From Combretum micranthum (Eukaryota; Streptophyta; Magnoliopsida; Myrtales; Combretaceae): a stretch of 64,000 nt of DNA. The translations under genes were made by a program, and so were the position numbers. The stretch lies in contig JAMXBD010000012.1 of the NCBI GenBank assembly GCA_024138025.1, positions 1,178,001 through 1,242,000 of the forward strand. Direction: 5' to 3'. A model generated the notes under the pieces. That model was not told the DNA's origin, ran no database searches, and saw only the letters and a list, made by a program, of their open reading frames with translations. Below, one piece after another: positions 1 through 12,739 of the stretch. How positions within the stretch are numbered: the first letter of the stretch is position 1; every line of letters starts with the position of its first letter.

Positions 1-2580
1 CAAATACATAGATGTTGCACTAGACTTAAGACATTAAGTTTCACTTTTGGCCCTTTAAACTTGTGGTCCTTGTCGTCCCCTCCAACAAGAATTAAGGCTA
101 CACAATGTAAGGACCCAACCTACCTAATACCACTATTAGGCATGTCAAATCCTCCAACCACACATTATATTCAAGTATTATAAAATACTCAAGTAATATA
201 TGTAAAGCTTTCCACAAAGAAGATGAATGTATTGACTGTTTGTTTAATCCTGCGATAACATCATATAGCATAAACATAATACTACTCATTAAATGAGTAG
301 GTTAACCTTATAAACTTAGAATAATTTTAGTGCCAAACCAATAACACTACAAAAATATATGACTTTCTTATAATTAAAGCATAAGAAACAAACTTAAAAT
401 CCTATTTTACACACTAAGATTTTTAGCAACAAGCCTATAACAAAATACATTTCTTTGTAAAAGTCTTTAAGGTAATTTAAACAAAACATCTTGGTTTGCA
501 TCTAGGTTTCCTAACTGTCCCATTCATCCAATAAGTCTTCCTAATCGGTCCTGTAACTCATATCATCATAGCAATCATCATCATTATCACTTGCAAGGTA
601 ATATCATGAGCCAAAGGCCCAGCATGCAATAACACAAACAAATACGAAATGTCAAACACACCTAGGCTAAATGTAATGCAGCAAACAACAATTTGATTAT
701 CTTTGATTAAATAGGTCAATCATTATTAAAGTATTCAAACTCCAATTACAATCTTAGGAGTTTAAGGGTCCTGAGTAACAGCAACTGCTCAAGAAGTTCT
801 TATAAGCTTTCCGAAGACCTATAACTCCTATACCTACAAAAACAAAGTACTAATCTCATCTAAGGTTAATAGCCGTTACACAACTTTACTTAACTTAATC
901 CATAAGATCATCTAGTTCAACCGATCCCATAAACGTGAACTAAATCATATTATTTCCTTTTAAGAATAAGCAAATGTTACACGATACTACCTGCCCTATC
1001 GATTACCCACTTAGCCATTCATAAATCACTATTGCATCATGGTAAAAGAAAAGTCATTGCATCATGATAATGTGGTCTAAGCGCCTAACTACTGTGTCAT
1101 TATATCATGATAAGGATGTCGCTCCTCGAACCAGATTCAACTACGAAAACCACAAACAATTTCAAACCATTTGAGTTCATCTTTGGTTAAGTCCATTTAA
1201 AGTCTGCCTAACTTAACAATAATCAAACAAACTATTACGTACCTGAATAATTTGATCTTTCATATCATAGACCTGTGCTCAAATCAAACTGAGAGTGGGT
1301 GTCTGTCAAGAAAATCATTTCATATTAAACTTATTATTTATAACAACATATTAACTCATTAAATAATCATTATACTAAAACAAGACTCTAATTATCTCAC
1401 ATTTTATTCTTTTAAACACAAATACACATTTCATATCTTATTAATCATCTATCTATCATCATCAAGGATTTATTTATTTCATATTTTTTTTATTTTTATT
1501 TTTATATGAACAGTACTAGAAGGTCTGTCATGCCTGTGACCTAGGCCGTGATAAGGATTACGGGCATCATCATGCCTATGAGCTTAGGCTGCAATACGCA
1601 TAATTGGCCTTGTCATGCCTATATTAAAAGATCACACCTCCTATTATGGTTGTGATATAGACTGTGATATCCATTACACCCGAGTTAACTTTGAAAGAAT
1701 CTTTCCAAAAGGAATCCGAGAAGATAACGGGCCTTATTATGATGGTAATCAAGCTTTTGACAACACTCAGAGGAGATCACCGGCTTTCTAACGGCTGTGA
1801 TCAACCTTTGAAATTTCATTCGCCAAGAAACGACCTCAATAACGGCTGTGATAAACAAGAAATTTTAACTCCAAGAGGATAACGACCGCAATTACGCCGA
1901 TGATGAACAGGGCATTTACCCTATGGTACTTGTTTTGAAATTTTTAAGGTCTTATATCCTCTAACTCTTTACTAAGCCTATTTGCATTTGTAAAAACACA
2001 CTAATTAGTTTATGAACACAACATTAAGTATCATTTAGTCCACTTACTCACATGAATCCATTTCACATATATATACACAACAAACTTAACCTAAAAACAC
2101 AATCTCATCATCTATACTTGTTGACCTCTATTATTACTCTAATTATTCCGGTCTTACTCATATCTCACTATTAACATTAATACATGCATCAACTCATCAT
2201 AAGCTCCATATATCATTTTATCAAACAATTAGGGTACATATACCTATTTGCACACTTAGTTCAACGTACACAATAACATGCATTTAATTCACATAAAACA
2301 TCAAAGTTCCACTCCTATCTAACACTAATACCAATCAAAATCATGAATAGACAAAACAAACAACAAATCAATTTTTACTTACTTTTAGAGATATCTCTAG
2401 AGATCAAGTTGTTTTTCCCTACTTCCTTAGCTTGATTCTCACTTCTTTTACTCTTTCATCTTACTTCCTCATCTTGGATCTAATTTGTGATGGCCTAAAA
2501 GGAATCCTAATGGAGAAAATTTGGGTTTGTTGGCTTGAGAGATAGAAGAAAGAGAGAGAGGTTTTTTTTTTTTTTTTTTT
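1..2580 (-). repeat. Possible degraded LTR or retrotransposon-derived region, no gene
   Basis: I see no coding region. The texture resembles the long LTRs of Tekay-type Ty3/gypsy elements read on the minus strand: short imperfect internal repeats such as GTCATTGCATCATGATAA near 1030-1120, a block of GGCTGTGAT repeats near 1525-1885, and a purine-rich end followed by a T run (2562-2580). No TG...CA ends, primer-binding site or target-site duplication could be placed, so the assignment and strand are inference. It could equally be ordinary AT-rich intergenic DNA. A CACTACAAAAATA string near 346 resembles a CACTA terminus but has no partner that I found. Confidence 0.28.
1525..1885. repeat. Degenerate GGCTGTGAT repeat cluster
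   Basis: Variants of (T)AACGGCTGTGAT(A/C)AA recur: GGCCGTGATAAGGATTACGG, GGTTGTGATATAGACTGTGA, CTAACGGCTGTGATCAACC, ATAACGGCTGTGATAAAC and GATAACGACCGCAATTACG. They are spaced irregularly by about 30-60 bp. The block is clearly less AT-rich than its surroundings. Such arrays are common in long plant LTRs; a function is not visible. Confidence 0.45.
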
Positions 2581-2778
2581 AGTGATATTTTGGCTATTTT
2601 GTTGACTTTTAGGCACTGTGGAACTCTTTAGAAGGTGCTTTATTCATGGGCTTGGGTTTTACATGTGTAGGCTTGATTTATTAATTTAATTGGTCTTAGA
2701 CTTAGAGTTTAGGCTCCAAAAATCTGTTAAACCATGTATCAAGATACACATACACCTAATTTAATAAAATTCTACAAA

Positions 2779-2804
2779 CATATATATATATATATATATA
2801 TATA
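2779..2804. repeat. (TA)n microsatellite
   Basis: An uninterrupted TA dinucleotide run in AT-rich intergenic DNA. Confidence 0.9.
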
Positions 2805-3131
2805 ATCTTACTAACACACATATACTTTAATGACAAAAATTTCTTATACAAAGAATTTGTCATATCATCAAATTAAATTATATTAACTTAACTATAAATG
2901 CATAAAAGCAAATTAGTTTAGTATTTTAGATTTTTAGTTATTTCACACAATATCACTAGTCGATATACTATTAAAATCAGTAGAATTGAATCTTTTATGA
3001 GATCAACTTGGATTAGCTCTGGTTCGTTTAGGAAATTTTATCAGAGGAACATGGTGAGAGATCAGGTTAAGAAAACATGGTAAGTAATCAAACAAAGAAG
3101 CATTTTATGAAATTAAACTCAAGACTTTCCT

Positions 3132-3178
3132 TATCTATCTATCTATCTACCTATATTTACACACACACACACACACAT
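3132..3178. repeat. Compound (TATC)n-(AC)n microsatellite
   Basis: Several TATC units are followed after a short spacer by an AC run. This is an ordinary intergenic simple repeat. Confidence 0.9.
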
Positions 3179-3223
3179 ACACATATTGGAATTAGCTCAA
3201 TCTAGTCTAAAAATTTAAATTAA

Positions 3224-3440
3224 GGTCTATTTTGATCATTTGGTTTTCATTTGTATCTTATATGTATCTAATATGTATCTGTATCTTATCTATATCTTAT
3301 AGGTATCTAATATGTGTTTGGTTTGTTTGATCTATTTATGAGTAAAAATGTTTGTTTTTCATTTATATCTATTTCTTGACAAATAATCTAATTGAAAACA
3401 ACAAAAATACAATGCCAAAATGACATAAATAAGCTGACCC
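3224..3440. mobile_element. MITE family 1, copy 1 (degenerate)
   Basis: It begins GGTCTATTTTGATCATTTGG and shares with three other places in the window (about 5568-5755, 47915-48127, 48397-48615) the core TTTCTTGACAAAT followed about 10 bp later by GAAAA(C/T)-A-AAAAATA. Full copies end in AATC(C/T)AAACAGACC, the complement of the start, so the family has terminal inverted repeats near GGTCTGTTTGGATT. This copy's right end is eroded. Length is about 217 bp. The superfamily is not certain because no clean target duplication was found. Confidence 0.5.
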
Positions 3441-4444
3441 ATATAGTTTGTTTAGGCTTTAGACATATGATATTATATTTCCTTAAAGATAATTCAGCTA
3501 TTCATTCATCTATATTTTGGTTACTTATCCATGTTTCAAAGAGTCTATAGGACTTCATATTATAAAGCGAAAGTTGAAGTATTAAATTGGAAATAATATG
3601 TGTGTTCTCATATTTAGGCCATGTTGCACAATTTTGATGATGAAGAACAGCATATGCATAAGCACAAGAATAGATGATTTAGGCTTTTTTTTTTTAGAAG
3701 TAAGCACAGAGCTTAGTCAGCAACTTGATTTGTATATATCTTTGTTGGGGTATATATACTATATAAATACTCATATGTTTGTTAATACATCCTATTAGGG
3801 TTTCGTTTAGAGTGTTTATTTTTTTCAAATCTATATTTTCTATAATAAAAAATATATATCCCATAGCCTCCTCATAAAAAATGATAAAGTTTCTAATATA
3901 GTGTCACTTTTCATTTACAACATTGGCTACTTCAGTGATGTCTTATAAAACTATCTTTATTGATAAGTTGTTTAGAAAATCGATATGGTTATAAAGCTAT
4001 TTCAGTGATGTCTTATAGTTTTTAGATGTTGATATGGTATCTTAAAAACCCTTTCATTAAATAATTTTTTTATTTTATTACTAAGTTTTTTATAAGAAGT
4101 TCCTTAGCATTTATTTAATATAAAAATAATTCACAAGTAGAAAAGAAAAAAAAAAGGAAAAAAAAAACTTGTCTAACATTGCGTCAAACATTAGCCATTC
4201 AACATCATATGCTACATGAGCAATTTTAGTGATCTTATAAAAGAATACACATTGTATACTACGTATCCGTGTTTGAATATAACTTCTATGACTAACAAAT
4301 TTTTCTACAAGATGGATGAGATCCTTTTTAGTTTGTTGTTTTAGAAAACATACATCATAAAATGAAAATTTTTTCGACTATATAAATGCTTGCTTCTTAA
4401 CTATTTACCTATTTTGATCATGTTATAACTTGCTCATTCCAAAG
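3441..4444. other. AT-rich stretch without a recognised gene
   Basis: I searched here for the upstream exons expected of the NAC relic that follows (the F-x-P-T/S-D-E-E and ICYTHP regions) on the plus strand and did not find them. Only AT-rich sequence and short A/T runs are present. Confidence 0.6.
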
Positions 4445-4957
4445 ATGGTAGGAGTACATAAAGACGGCCAAATGCACCACTTCATTCACAGGCCTTCGAA
4501 GGCATACAACACCGGCACTAGGAAGAGAAGGAAGGTACACATTGATGACACCAATGGCAGTGAAACTTGATGGCACAAGATGGGTAAAACCCGACCCATC
4601 ATCATGTTTGGTTCAATCAAAGGCTTCAAGAAGATTTTAGCCCTTTATACTAATTATGGTAAGCAAAAAAAACCTGAGAAGACAAATTGGATCATGCACC
4701 AATACCATCTTGGCAATAATGAAGAAGAAAGGGATGGAGAACTTGTCCTCTCAAAAGTGTTTTACCAAACACAGCCTAGACAATGTGGTATAAGTAGCAT
4801 CATCAGCAACAATATTAGTACTACCAAAGATTTTTCCTCAAATGGAGAAATAATAATTCATAAGCTATATTCACAACAGGATGATAATAGTAATTTTAAC
4901 CATCATCAACTAGTGGAGCACTTCAATAATCCACCTATTAATTTTGTTTCTTATTGA
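4445..4957 (+). pseudogene. NAC transcription factor fragment (SND2/SND3-like), truncated with a premature stop
   Basis: The translation matches the C-terminal half of the NAC DNA-binding domain and its tail, most like the NAC073/NAC010 (SND2/SND3) group, which acts in secondary-wall regulation in known plants. Recognisable blocks in order: [18 protein letters not shown], then [56 protein letters not shown], then an Asn/Ser-rich tail ending at TAA 4955-4957. An in-frame TGA at 4568-4570 stands where family members have Arg (CGA to TGA would explain it). An acceptor-like AG at 4450-4451 fits the usual family intron just before the G-V-x-K-D-G motif. The N-terminal exons carrying the first NAC subdomains are absent from the upstream 4 kb. 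This looks like a truncated, nonsense-mutated gene relic; a coding start at 4580 is unlikely because it would lack most of the DNA-binding domain. Confidence 0.85.
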
Positions 4958-5567
4958 GCTAGCTAGCAAGGCGATAGTGATTCAAGATTGATTCCATTTG
5001 CGATGGGTGCACCACAAAGAAAAATTGGAAAGAAAAATTGAGTTGGAGACTGGTATTTTTAGGTAAAAAATAAAGAGATTGTTGCGTTATTAATTAGTTT
5101 GGCATAGAATTTGTTAATTAATACAGGATTAAAGATTGTTAATTAAGATAATTTGAAGATGTTTCATTGTAGATGTGGCAACTCTTTTTTATTAAGAAAT
5201 TGAAAATTTTTATTTATCTTCACGAGAAGAACAAAGATTATTAATTAGGCATACTTTTATAAATGCATGTATTATAGTATGTATAAGCACCTTTTCGTGT
5301 TTAGATACTTTAATTTTTTTTTCTTTTTTGTGAAATTATATATTTATATATGGTACTTGTCGGCATATTTTGAATATATAACTTTTTTCCTCATTATTTT
5401 AGTAAATATGACTATAACAGATCAAATACTACAAAATAATCATGAAACTAGGTTTAGACAAATACGTCTATTTTCCTACTTTATTCTTACCATCTCCGAT
5501 TTCAAGAAGAGCAATTTTGTACATGAAAATAATCTAATTTGCCTTTCTCCCCTCCTCATCTTTTTTT
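4958..5567. other. Gene-free flank of the NAC relic
   Basis: AT-rich sequence that may hold the old 3' UTR of the NAC relic. An open frame at 5267-5632 is T-rich low-complexity translation and partly overlaps MITE family 1, so it is not called as a gene. Confidence 0.5.
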
Positions 5568-5755
5568 GTTATTTGTCATCTTATTTCTATCGTTTTCAAA
5601 TAAATATTTGTCAAGAAATAGATACATATTAAAAATAGACATTTTTACTCATAAAAAGATTAAATAAATCATATATAAATAAAATACAAATCAAATACAG
5701 ATGAAAAAGAGAAACAGATCATATCTAAATAAAATCAGACAATCTAAACAGACCC
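5568..5755. mobile_element. MITE family 1, copy 2 (inverted relative to copy 1, left end unclear)
   Basis: It carries the reverse complement of the family core (TTTCAAATAAATATTTGTCAAG) and ends AATCTAAACAGACC at about 5754, the family's terminal repeat. The left boundary was not resolved. Confidence 0.5.
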
Positions 5756-5863
5756 ATTACATATGTTAATATGTTAATCAAAATCTAAAATTATATATAT
5801 AAATAAATCACATTTTTCTTGCATTTATGCTGTCAAATTTTTTAACTACTTTCAAAAATATAT

Positions 5864-6136
5864 CACTACAAAAAAAAAAAAAATTGATCTATTGTAACCA
5901 AGTTATCACAGCAATGGAGCTTTAGGAAGCTAACTTAATTTTTTTAAAAAATAGTAATAATTATAGGGATAGCATCCCTACAACAGATTTATTTAAAAAA
6001 ATTATTCCTAGTAAAAAATTTTACCATTCATTTAAAGCATAAGAGTGCATTGTCAATTTTTTTATTTTAAAAAATAATTAGTCATGGCAGGGAAAGCATC
6101 ACTTCAACATATGTCACTACTTTATATCATGTAGTG
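5864..6136. mobile_element. Candidate non-autonomous CACTA-like element
   Basis: It begins CACTACAAAAAA and ends ATGTAGTG, the inverted-terminal signature of CACTA elements. Subterminal motifs AGCATCCCTACAACA and AAAGCATCACTTCAACA recur, as expected for transposase-binding repeats. A matching 3-bp target duplication was not evident, so the right end is uncertain. Confidence 0.33.
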
Positions 6137-8058
6137 AAGGAACATCATGCTTGTAATAGGCCAATTAAAAAATAAAATAGTAAAGTGGATATTTTCAAAT
6201 GGAAAAGCAAGTGAAGTGAAGGTGAGAAAATTAAAAGTGGCAGTAATAGGACTATACTATGATCAGCCTAAATAAAAGCCTATGGAATTGCAATTAAAGC
6301 CAATTACAACAATTGTCCAATACAATTGGGTTTGTTTGGATAGAACCACTTTCCTTAAAGTCTCACACATCAATTGTATGACAACACAAATCAGTGAAAC
6401 CTTACTCTTTCACTTTACTAATATCTTCTCCAAAGAAACTCGATTCACAAACCTTAAAATTCAAAAGAGAACTTTGATCAAAGAAACTCGCTGACACCAT
6501 AAATTATTGTCGACACAAGAAGATCAATCAACTCCATCTTGACATCTAAGGTGTAAGTAACTATTCCAATCCCTTCTACGTAATTGAATTAATTCTTGAA
6601 CTCAGTTCTCTAAAAAGAACAATAGGTATGTTATTAGGATTTATTTCCCTACTGAATCTATACTTAGTATTATAAGAACTATAAAATGTATTGTTTATTT
6701 GTGTGTGAAAATGAAAGGCCTTTTACTGGACTTCGAGGGCTAGAAAACTCCAAGACTCAAGATTGAGTTCAAGTGTCAGGCATGATCTCTTCTGGCTTGA
6801 TGCTCCTTATTTATGTTTGAGTTCTTATTCTTGTTATAGTAGTTGAGAGCTACAACTATTTTTATTAATTCAGTTTAGAATTTCATATCTATTTGCATGT
6901 ATTATGTTCCCGCCATATGGACTATGTTCAAACATAATCCTTCAAATGGTTAGGTTTCTTACTTGTTCTTTTAGACATATCAAGCAGATTGCTTGTTTAG
7001 TTCAACCATATGTCACATCATGCTTGAAAAGAAATTAAAAAAAAATAATATTATACACATTCATTATAAGAAACACCTAGCTTTACCTTACTCTATCCCA
7101 CGTCTCTCAACTCATTCATCCTTTCTCTAGGTTTGTCCCGACACTATAGGTTCTCCATGGCTTTCTCTTTATTTATTTACTTTTTTTTTTTTTTTACTTT
7201 TTTGTTTGTCATGAATCATATTTAAGAGATGATGAATAATGTCTTCTTTTTTTTTAATATTCCTTTGTCTGTTTATATATTTTTACAGGTTTATATTTCT
7301 CATATTTTCTTATAAAGAGGTAACATTTTCTTTATTTGTTAATAATATTGACTTTTATTTAATAAATATTAATTTTTTATGCATTTAAGAGATTTTTTTT
7401 ATTTCTTTGTTATACACGTTGTTGTTATGTGTCTATAAGACATAGTTTTTTTATCAGATAAATGTAATAGTATAATGTTGTAATGTGTAAGTGTAGTGAG
7501 ACAAAATTATGCTTTTTTTTTCGCTCTTTTTCCTAATTTTTTTTATCACTCATATAAATGAAATGAAATGATTTTTTATAACAACTTTAAATCTGGTTTT
7601 TTTGGCAAATGAGAAGTGAGCAAGTAGCAAAGAAACTACGAATCTATTTGATACAAAAACCACCTCTGGGACAAACTTGAAATAAATAGACCCAAAAGCA
7701 AATGATAATTTTATCTTCTTAACATATGACTTCAAGAGCATGTCCTATGAACTCAAAACCATAAATGAATTTAATAATCCTTAATGATTTTGGTTGCTAA
7801 ACAAAACACAGTGGCTTCAATTAATGAATTTGCACCATGCATTTTGAATTTACTCTGCTTTTTGTTTTTAAATTGGTGAAAAATTTCGTCTAGTCTAAAA
7901 TATCTTAGTTCATATAATTACATCATACGACATTGTGTTTTCCTGCATTTAATAAATAGTGTAGTGTATATTAATTAATTTTTTAACTGGAAATAGAATG
8001 CATTTTTTGAATAATCGATTTTATAAAATATTGGTTTTGTTAACGATAAAAATTACAA
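6137..8058. other. AT-rich intergenic stretch, no recognised gene
   Basis: Open frames at 6282-6494 and 7550-7741 (minus) have no recognisable motifs and unremarkable composition. The segment contains several T-runs and short simple repeats. I see no tRNA or conserved domain. Confidence 0.6.
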
Positions 8059-8526
8059 GCTCATATAAGACACCATGTTGTATCAAAAATTTGTAATAAA
8101 ATATTTTCTACCTTATTTGTAGATTTTTTTTTTCCTTTACTTCCTTTTTTTTTCAATTATAGGTTTTATTGATTCATATTCCATCTGAAATAGAATTGTA
8201 ATTTATCAATCAATTTCAACTAATAATTCTTGTGCATGTATAGATTTTTCAGCAAATAGACAATGATATTTTGTAATTGTTACTAATTTCATGCTCATAT
8301 AAGGCACCAAGTTGCGGCAAAGATTTGTAATCAAACATTTTCCACCTTATTTTTAGATTTTTTTGCTTTACTTCTTTTTTTTCAATTATAGTTTTTAATT
8401 ATTCATATTCCATCTGAAGCAATATTGTAATTTATCAATCAATTTCAGCTAGTAGTTCTTGTACATGTATAGATTTTTCAGCAAATAAACAATAATATTT
8501 TGTAATTGCTACTGATTATTCTTGTT
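8059..8526. repeat. Two-copy tandem duplication, unit about 234 bp
   Basis: Unit 1 (8059-8292) begins GCTCATATAAGACACCA. Unit 2 (8293-about 8526) begins GCTCATATAAGGCACCA. Both share TTCATATTCCATCTGAA, TTTATCAATCAATTTCA and ATGTATAGATTTTTCAGCAA in the same order and spacing. The units differ by scattered substitutions and small indels, so the duplication is old. No coding capacity is seen. Confidence 0.85.
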
Positions 8527-8747
8527 CAAGATGCATAAGAAAATTTGATATGCTTTTTTAATTCACATCAAAAAGTTTTCAAGCATCCATAACGATGGTC
8601 AAATCGGCTTTGATAACCTTATTAAAGCATCTAAATTACTTTGCATTCTTTTTAGAATTTTTATGGTTAAGAACATAATTACAAGTTATTATATTCTAAC
8701 ACAATTAAGCATGTAAAATAATGACATTTATATTTTATTAAGGTGGT

Positions 8748-8792
8748 ACATTATTATTATGATTATGATACATTATTATTATGATTATGATG
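8748..8792. repeat. Short tandem repeat, TACATTATTATTATGATTATGA x2
   Basis: A 22-bp unit occurs twice in direct tandem, followed by a partial third copy. Ordinary low-complexity repeat. Confidence 0.8.
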
Positions 8793-9129
8793 ATATAAAC
8801 AAAATTTATAATATTTATAGTTAAATCAAAACATTGATATTTTAGAAAAGGGACTCAAATAATTATAGCAAATATATTAAGGCAAAAGATTTTGGTGTAA
8901 CTTATCCTCTAGGTAATAAGTTATTTTCTTTAGCCAATTTTTAGTTAATAACTTCTAAGTTTGAAAAGGCATGAAAAGCAATAATACATAACATAACATC
9001 TAAACGATGATTCTTTTTAATTATTCTATACATAGATGGTAAAATTTATAATTTAAGAATTATTGACATGTCTTTACTATTACATTGATTGTAATTAAGT
9101 AATAAAGTAATAATAGTTTAGCACTTAAT

Positions 9130-12100
9130 AGGATGTTTGAGAGAGTATGGCACCACACCGATGATCGTTCAACTAAAGAATACATTAAAGGGTTAATGGA
9201 TATTTTGAAGTGGCATCTCAATTTGTTTAGGTTGATGGTTGTGTTAGGTGTCATTGTCGGGGTTAATTAAACATGGAGTGGCACCCTTTATGGCTTGTTG
9301 AGCGTCACTTATATTGTAAAGGTATGGCTTGGTGTTATAATACATGGATTTATTGCGGTAAAAAGCTAACATACCCATCTGAGTTGATTCAACATGAGGA
9401 AGGTATCTTTGAGCAAGATGTAGGCAATAATAGTCACGTGTTTGAGGATGAAGTAGATAACAATATGTTGGAAGACATGGCTCGCAATCATACAAATGGT
9501 GAAGAAGATGATTGAAATAGGGAAGATGTAAAGGAAAATGATCCAAATGATTGGCCTAGTATGCTTGATGATGCACAACATGAGGTATATCCTAGGTGTT
9601 CACAGTTTTCTCTTCTATCAACAATTATTCAGATGATGAATCTAAAGGTTGATGGTCGACAATCAATAAAGAGTTTCAATAGTTGGTTATCATTTGTAAA
9701 AAACATCTTACCTAAGGATGAAGACTTGCCTTCTTCTTACTATGATTGTCGACGTATGTTAAAAAGACTTGGAATGGATGCAAACTTAATTGACACATGT
9801 AGAAATGATTGTGTTCTCTTTGGAAAGGAGCTTAAAGATCTAAATTCTTGCCCAAAATGTAATGAGCCATGATGGAAAGAAAGTATTGGTAGACATAAGA
9901 GGAAGGTTGCAGTAAAGATTTTAAGGCATTTTCCATTGATACCATGTCTCTAACGCCTGTTTATGTGTTGAAAGACAACTCTAGAAATGAGATAGCATAA
10001 AGAGAGACATGTTCTTGAGGAAAACATTTTAAGGCATCCATCCAATTCTAAAGAATGGAAACACTTAGATAGCAAGTTCCATGAATTTGGAATGGAGGCT
10101 CGAAATGCATGATTAGGTCTTGCACTCGATGGTTTCCATCCGTTTAGCAATTTAAGTAAAACCTATAGTTTGTGGCCAATAATTGTATTTCCTTATAATG
10201 TTTTACCGTAGAAATGTATGGAAGAGCCATATTTGTTTATGCCATTGCTAATTCCAAGGCCAAGATCACTGGGCAAAGACATCAATGTTTTATTTCAACC
10301 TCTCATTGATGAGTAGATAGAATTATGGATATACGGGGTTTGCACGTATGATGTTGTAGCAGCGCATTCTTTTCATATGCGAGCTGCATTACTTTAGACA
10401 ATTCATGATTTTCCAGCATATGGTGATGTTTCGAGATGGACTACAAAAGGGTATAAAGTATGTCTTATATGTAATGTTGACATGCCCAATGGACATAGTC
10501 AAGGTAAATTCCACTTCTAGGACATAGGTGATTCTTACCGATGAGACAAGCCATGCATCATGAAGCTAAGGATTTTAATGGGGAAGTCGAAAGGAGAGCA
10601 GTACCTTGAATATTATCAGCCGATGAAATTTTAATGCAATTGTCTGATTACGAAGATGTAGTTCTCAGAAATTCACTTGCTAACATAGAAATGATGCTGG
10701 TACCAACTGGAGCAAGAAAAGCATCCTTTGGCAATTGCTATATTGGTGATAGTTAAAAGTGAGACATGACCTTGATGTGATGCATATAGAAAAAAAAAAC
10801 ATATGTGATAATTTAGTAGGAACATTGTTCAACATCAAGGGTAAGTCCAAAGACATCGATAAGGCTAGAATGAAATTACAAGAAACAAGAATATGATTGG
10901 AGCTGCATCTCACTACCAGAGGGGGTCGCACTATGAAGCCACCTGCACGATATACATTGCAATATGATCATGTAAAGGAGGTATGCCACTTAATAAAGGA
11001 TATGAAACTTCTAAATGGTATGCTTCTAACATATTATCGTGTTTGGGTCGGTCAGAAGCAACACTTAAGGGTCTAAAGAGTTACGATTGTCATGTATTAC
11101 TACAATGCCTTCTTCCAGTGATTTTACATGGGTATCTTCATGATAAGATATACGATACAGTATGTGAAGTGTGTCATTTTTTCAACGAATTGTGTGCAAA
11201 GGAAGTACTAGTTGATGCCGTGAACTCTTTGGAGCGTAGCATAGTCATAACATTATGTAAGCTGGAAAAGATATTTCCAATAGCCTTTTTTGATATCATG
11301 ATTCATTTAACAATTCACATACCAAGAGAGGCATGTATTTGTGGCCCAAAACAATATAGGTGGATGTACCCTGTAGAGAGATACCTTGGCATTTTGAAAG
11401 GGCATTCAAGAATAGGGCCATGCTAGAAGGCTCCATAACAAAAACCTATATTGTTCGAGAAAGTGCACTATTTTTGCTTTATGTATTTTGATAATATAGA
11501 AACCAGATTAAATAGGCCTCCTAGGTGCTAGGATGGTCTAGAGGTATCTTTAGATTTTAATATGTGAATATTTACACAACAAATACAGCCTATGGGTGTG
11601 TTTACCTATATCAAGATAGGTGGAGAAATGAATAAGATGCATTGGACCATGTTAAACAATTGTGAAGAGGTTCAACTATATATCAGGTATTTTTTTTTAT
11701 TTACATCTTTCACCTTCCAATCATCTTTGTTGACAATTCTAACCATGTACCTTGATAAATAGTCAATTTGAACAAGATATGATTTCTCATGTTATTTAAG
11801 CTGTTAGTCAAATCCTTACGACATGTTTTTTGAGTTGGTTCAAACATAAGGTGAGCATATAGTACAGTTCTAAAGTTTTTATGCTTTTAAGGTGACAAAT
11901 ATTATCTGGTCATTGTATGATGCAATTGTATGTGGATAATGCATCTCAAAGCATATGGTGGGACACACATATCAAATGATTTAGAGGCCTCGTCTTGAGG
12001 TCCCACCAATCATAGAAAGGTTTACAATGGGTGAGTAATGAATAGAGTCAAGTTTATTACTATATCCTGAGAGGTTAGTTTAAAAACTCAAAATAGTAGG

Positions 12101-12612
12101 GTTTCCGTCACTAGAGAGCATAATGGAAACTAAGTCTTTTTGTATGGGTTATTAACTGATATTATACAATTGAAGTATCTTGGACATCATCGAGTGCAAG
12201 TGGTTTGACATACACCGTAACAAACGAGACATCATAAACGAAGACATGATAAGTATAAGAATAAGTAGAACATGCTTGACAATGATCCGTACATACTTGC
12301 TTACATGTACCAGCAAGTTTTTACTTAAAAGACCCTAAAAAGCATAGTAGAGACTGGAGAGTAGTTCAAAAAGTCAATCATCAACATTTGTATGACCGAA
12401 GGCTATTTCAATCAAATGGTATTATTAATAATGAGATAACTGATCAACCATAGTTTCAAGAAGCACTACATCAAGACATAAGTATACCTTGGACAATACC
12501 TATTAGCTGTGTTTTCATAGATTTGGGAAATTTGGTACGACATCCTAACATCGAAGAAAATGTAGGCCTAACTAATGATGATGAGGACATAGCAGATGAT
12601 GATGACGATTAA
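9130..12612 (+). pseudogene. CACTA (En/Spm) TNP2-type transposase, decayed
   Basis: A long row of interrupted frames matches the TNP2 transposase of plant CACTA elements. Order: zinc-ribbon-like N-terminus with HLYCKGMAWCYNTW (about 9318-9360); CPNDCVLF-like CRNDCVLFGKEL and CPKCNEP (9800-9872); ILRHFPLIP (about 9910); GLALDGFHPF with a WPIIVFPYN block (10110-10200); GKDINVLFQPLIDE (10270); YGDVSRWTTKGYKVC (10420); then the DUF4218-like region at 10983-11426 with LKSYDCHVLLQ, DIMIHLTIHI and RWMYPVERYLG; a DUF4216-like DPYILA segment near 12285; and an acidic C-terminus ending at 12612. Many stops lie where Trp or Gln is expected (for example MRWH reads MR-stop-H), consistent with C-to-T/G-to-A decay. 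No intact terminal repeats were paired; element A begins about 780 bp downstream. Confidence 0.88.
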
Positions 12613-12739
12613 GAGACATTTACATTATTTTTTATATTACAGTTAATACTATGATCACATATGTACATATACATTTATACTTATGTAATTAACTAACTAT
12701 GATAAAAATATTGTTGTATGATAGACATGTGGATGTTCA

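Noticed and set aside
346..360. CACTACAAAAATA as a CACTA terminus
   Set aside because: No matching inverted end or 3-bp duplication was found nearby.
10983..11426. 147-residue open frame considered as a stand-alone gene
   Set aside because: It is the DUF4218-like middle of the decayed TNP2 transposase.
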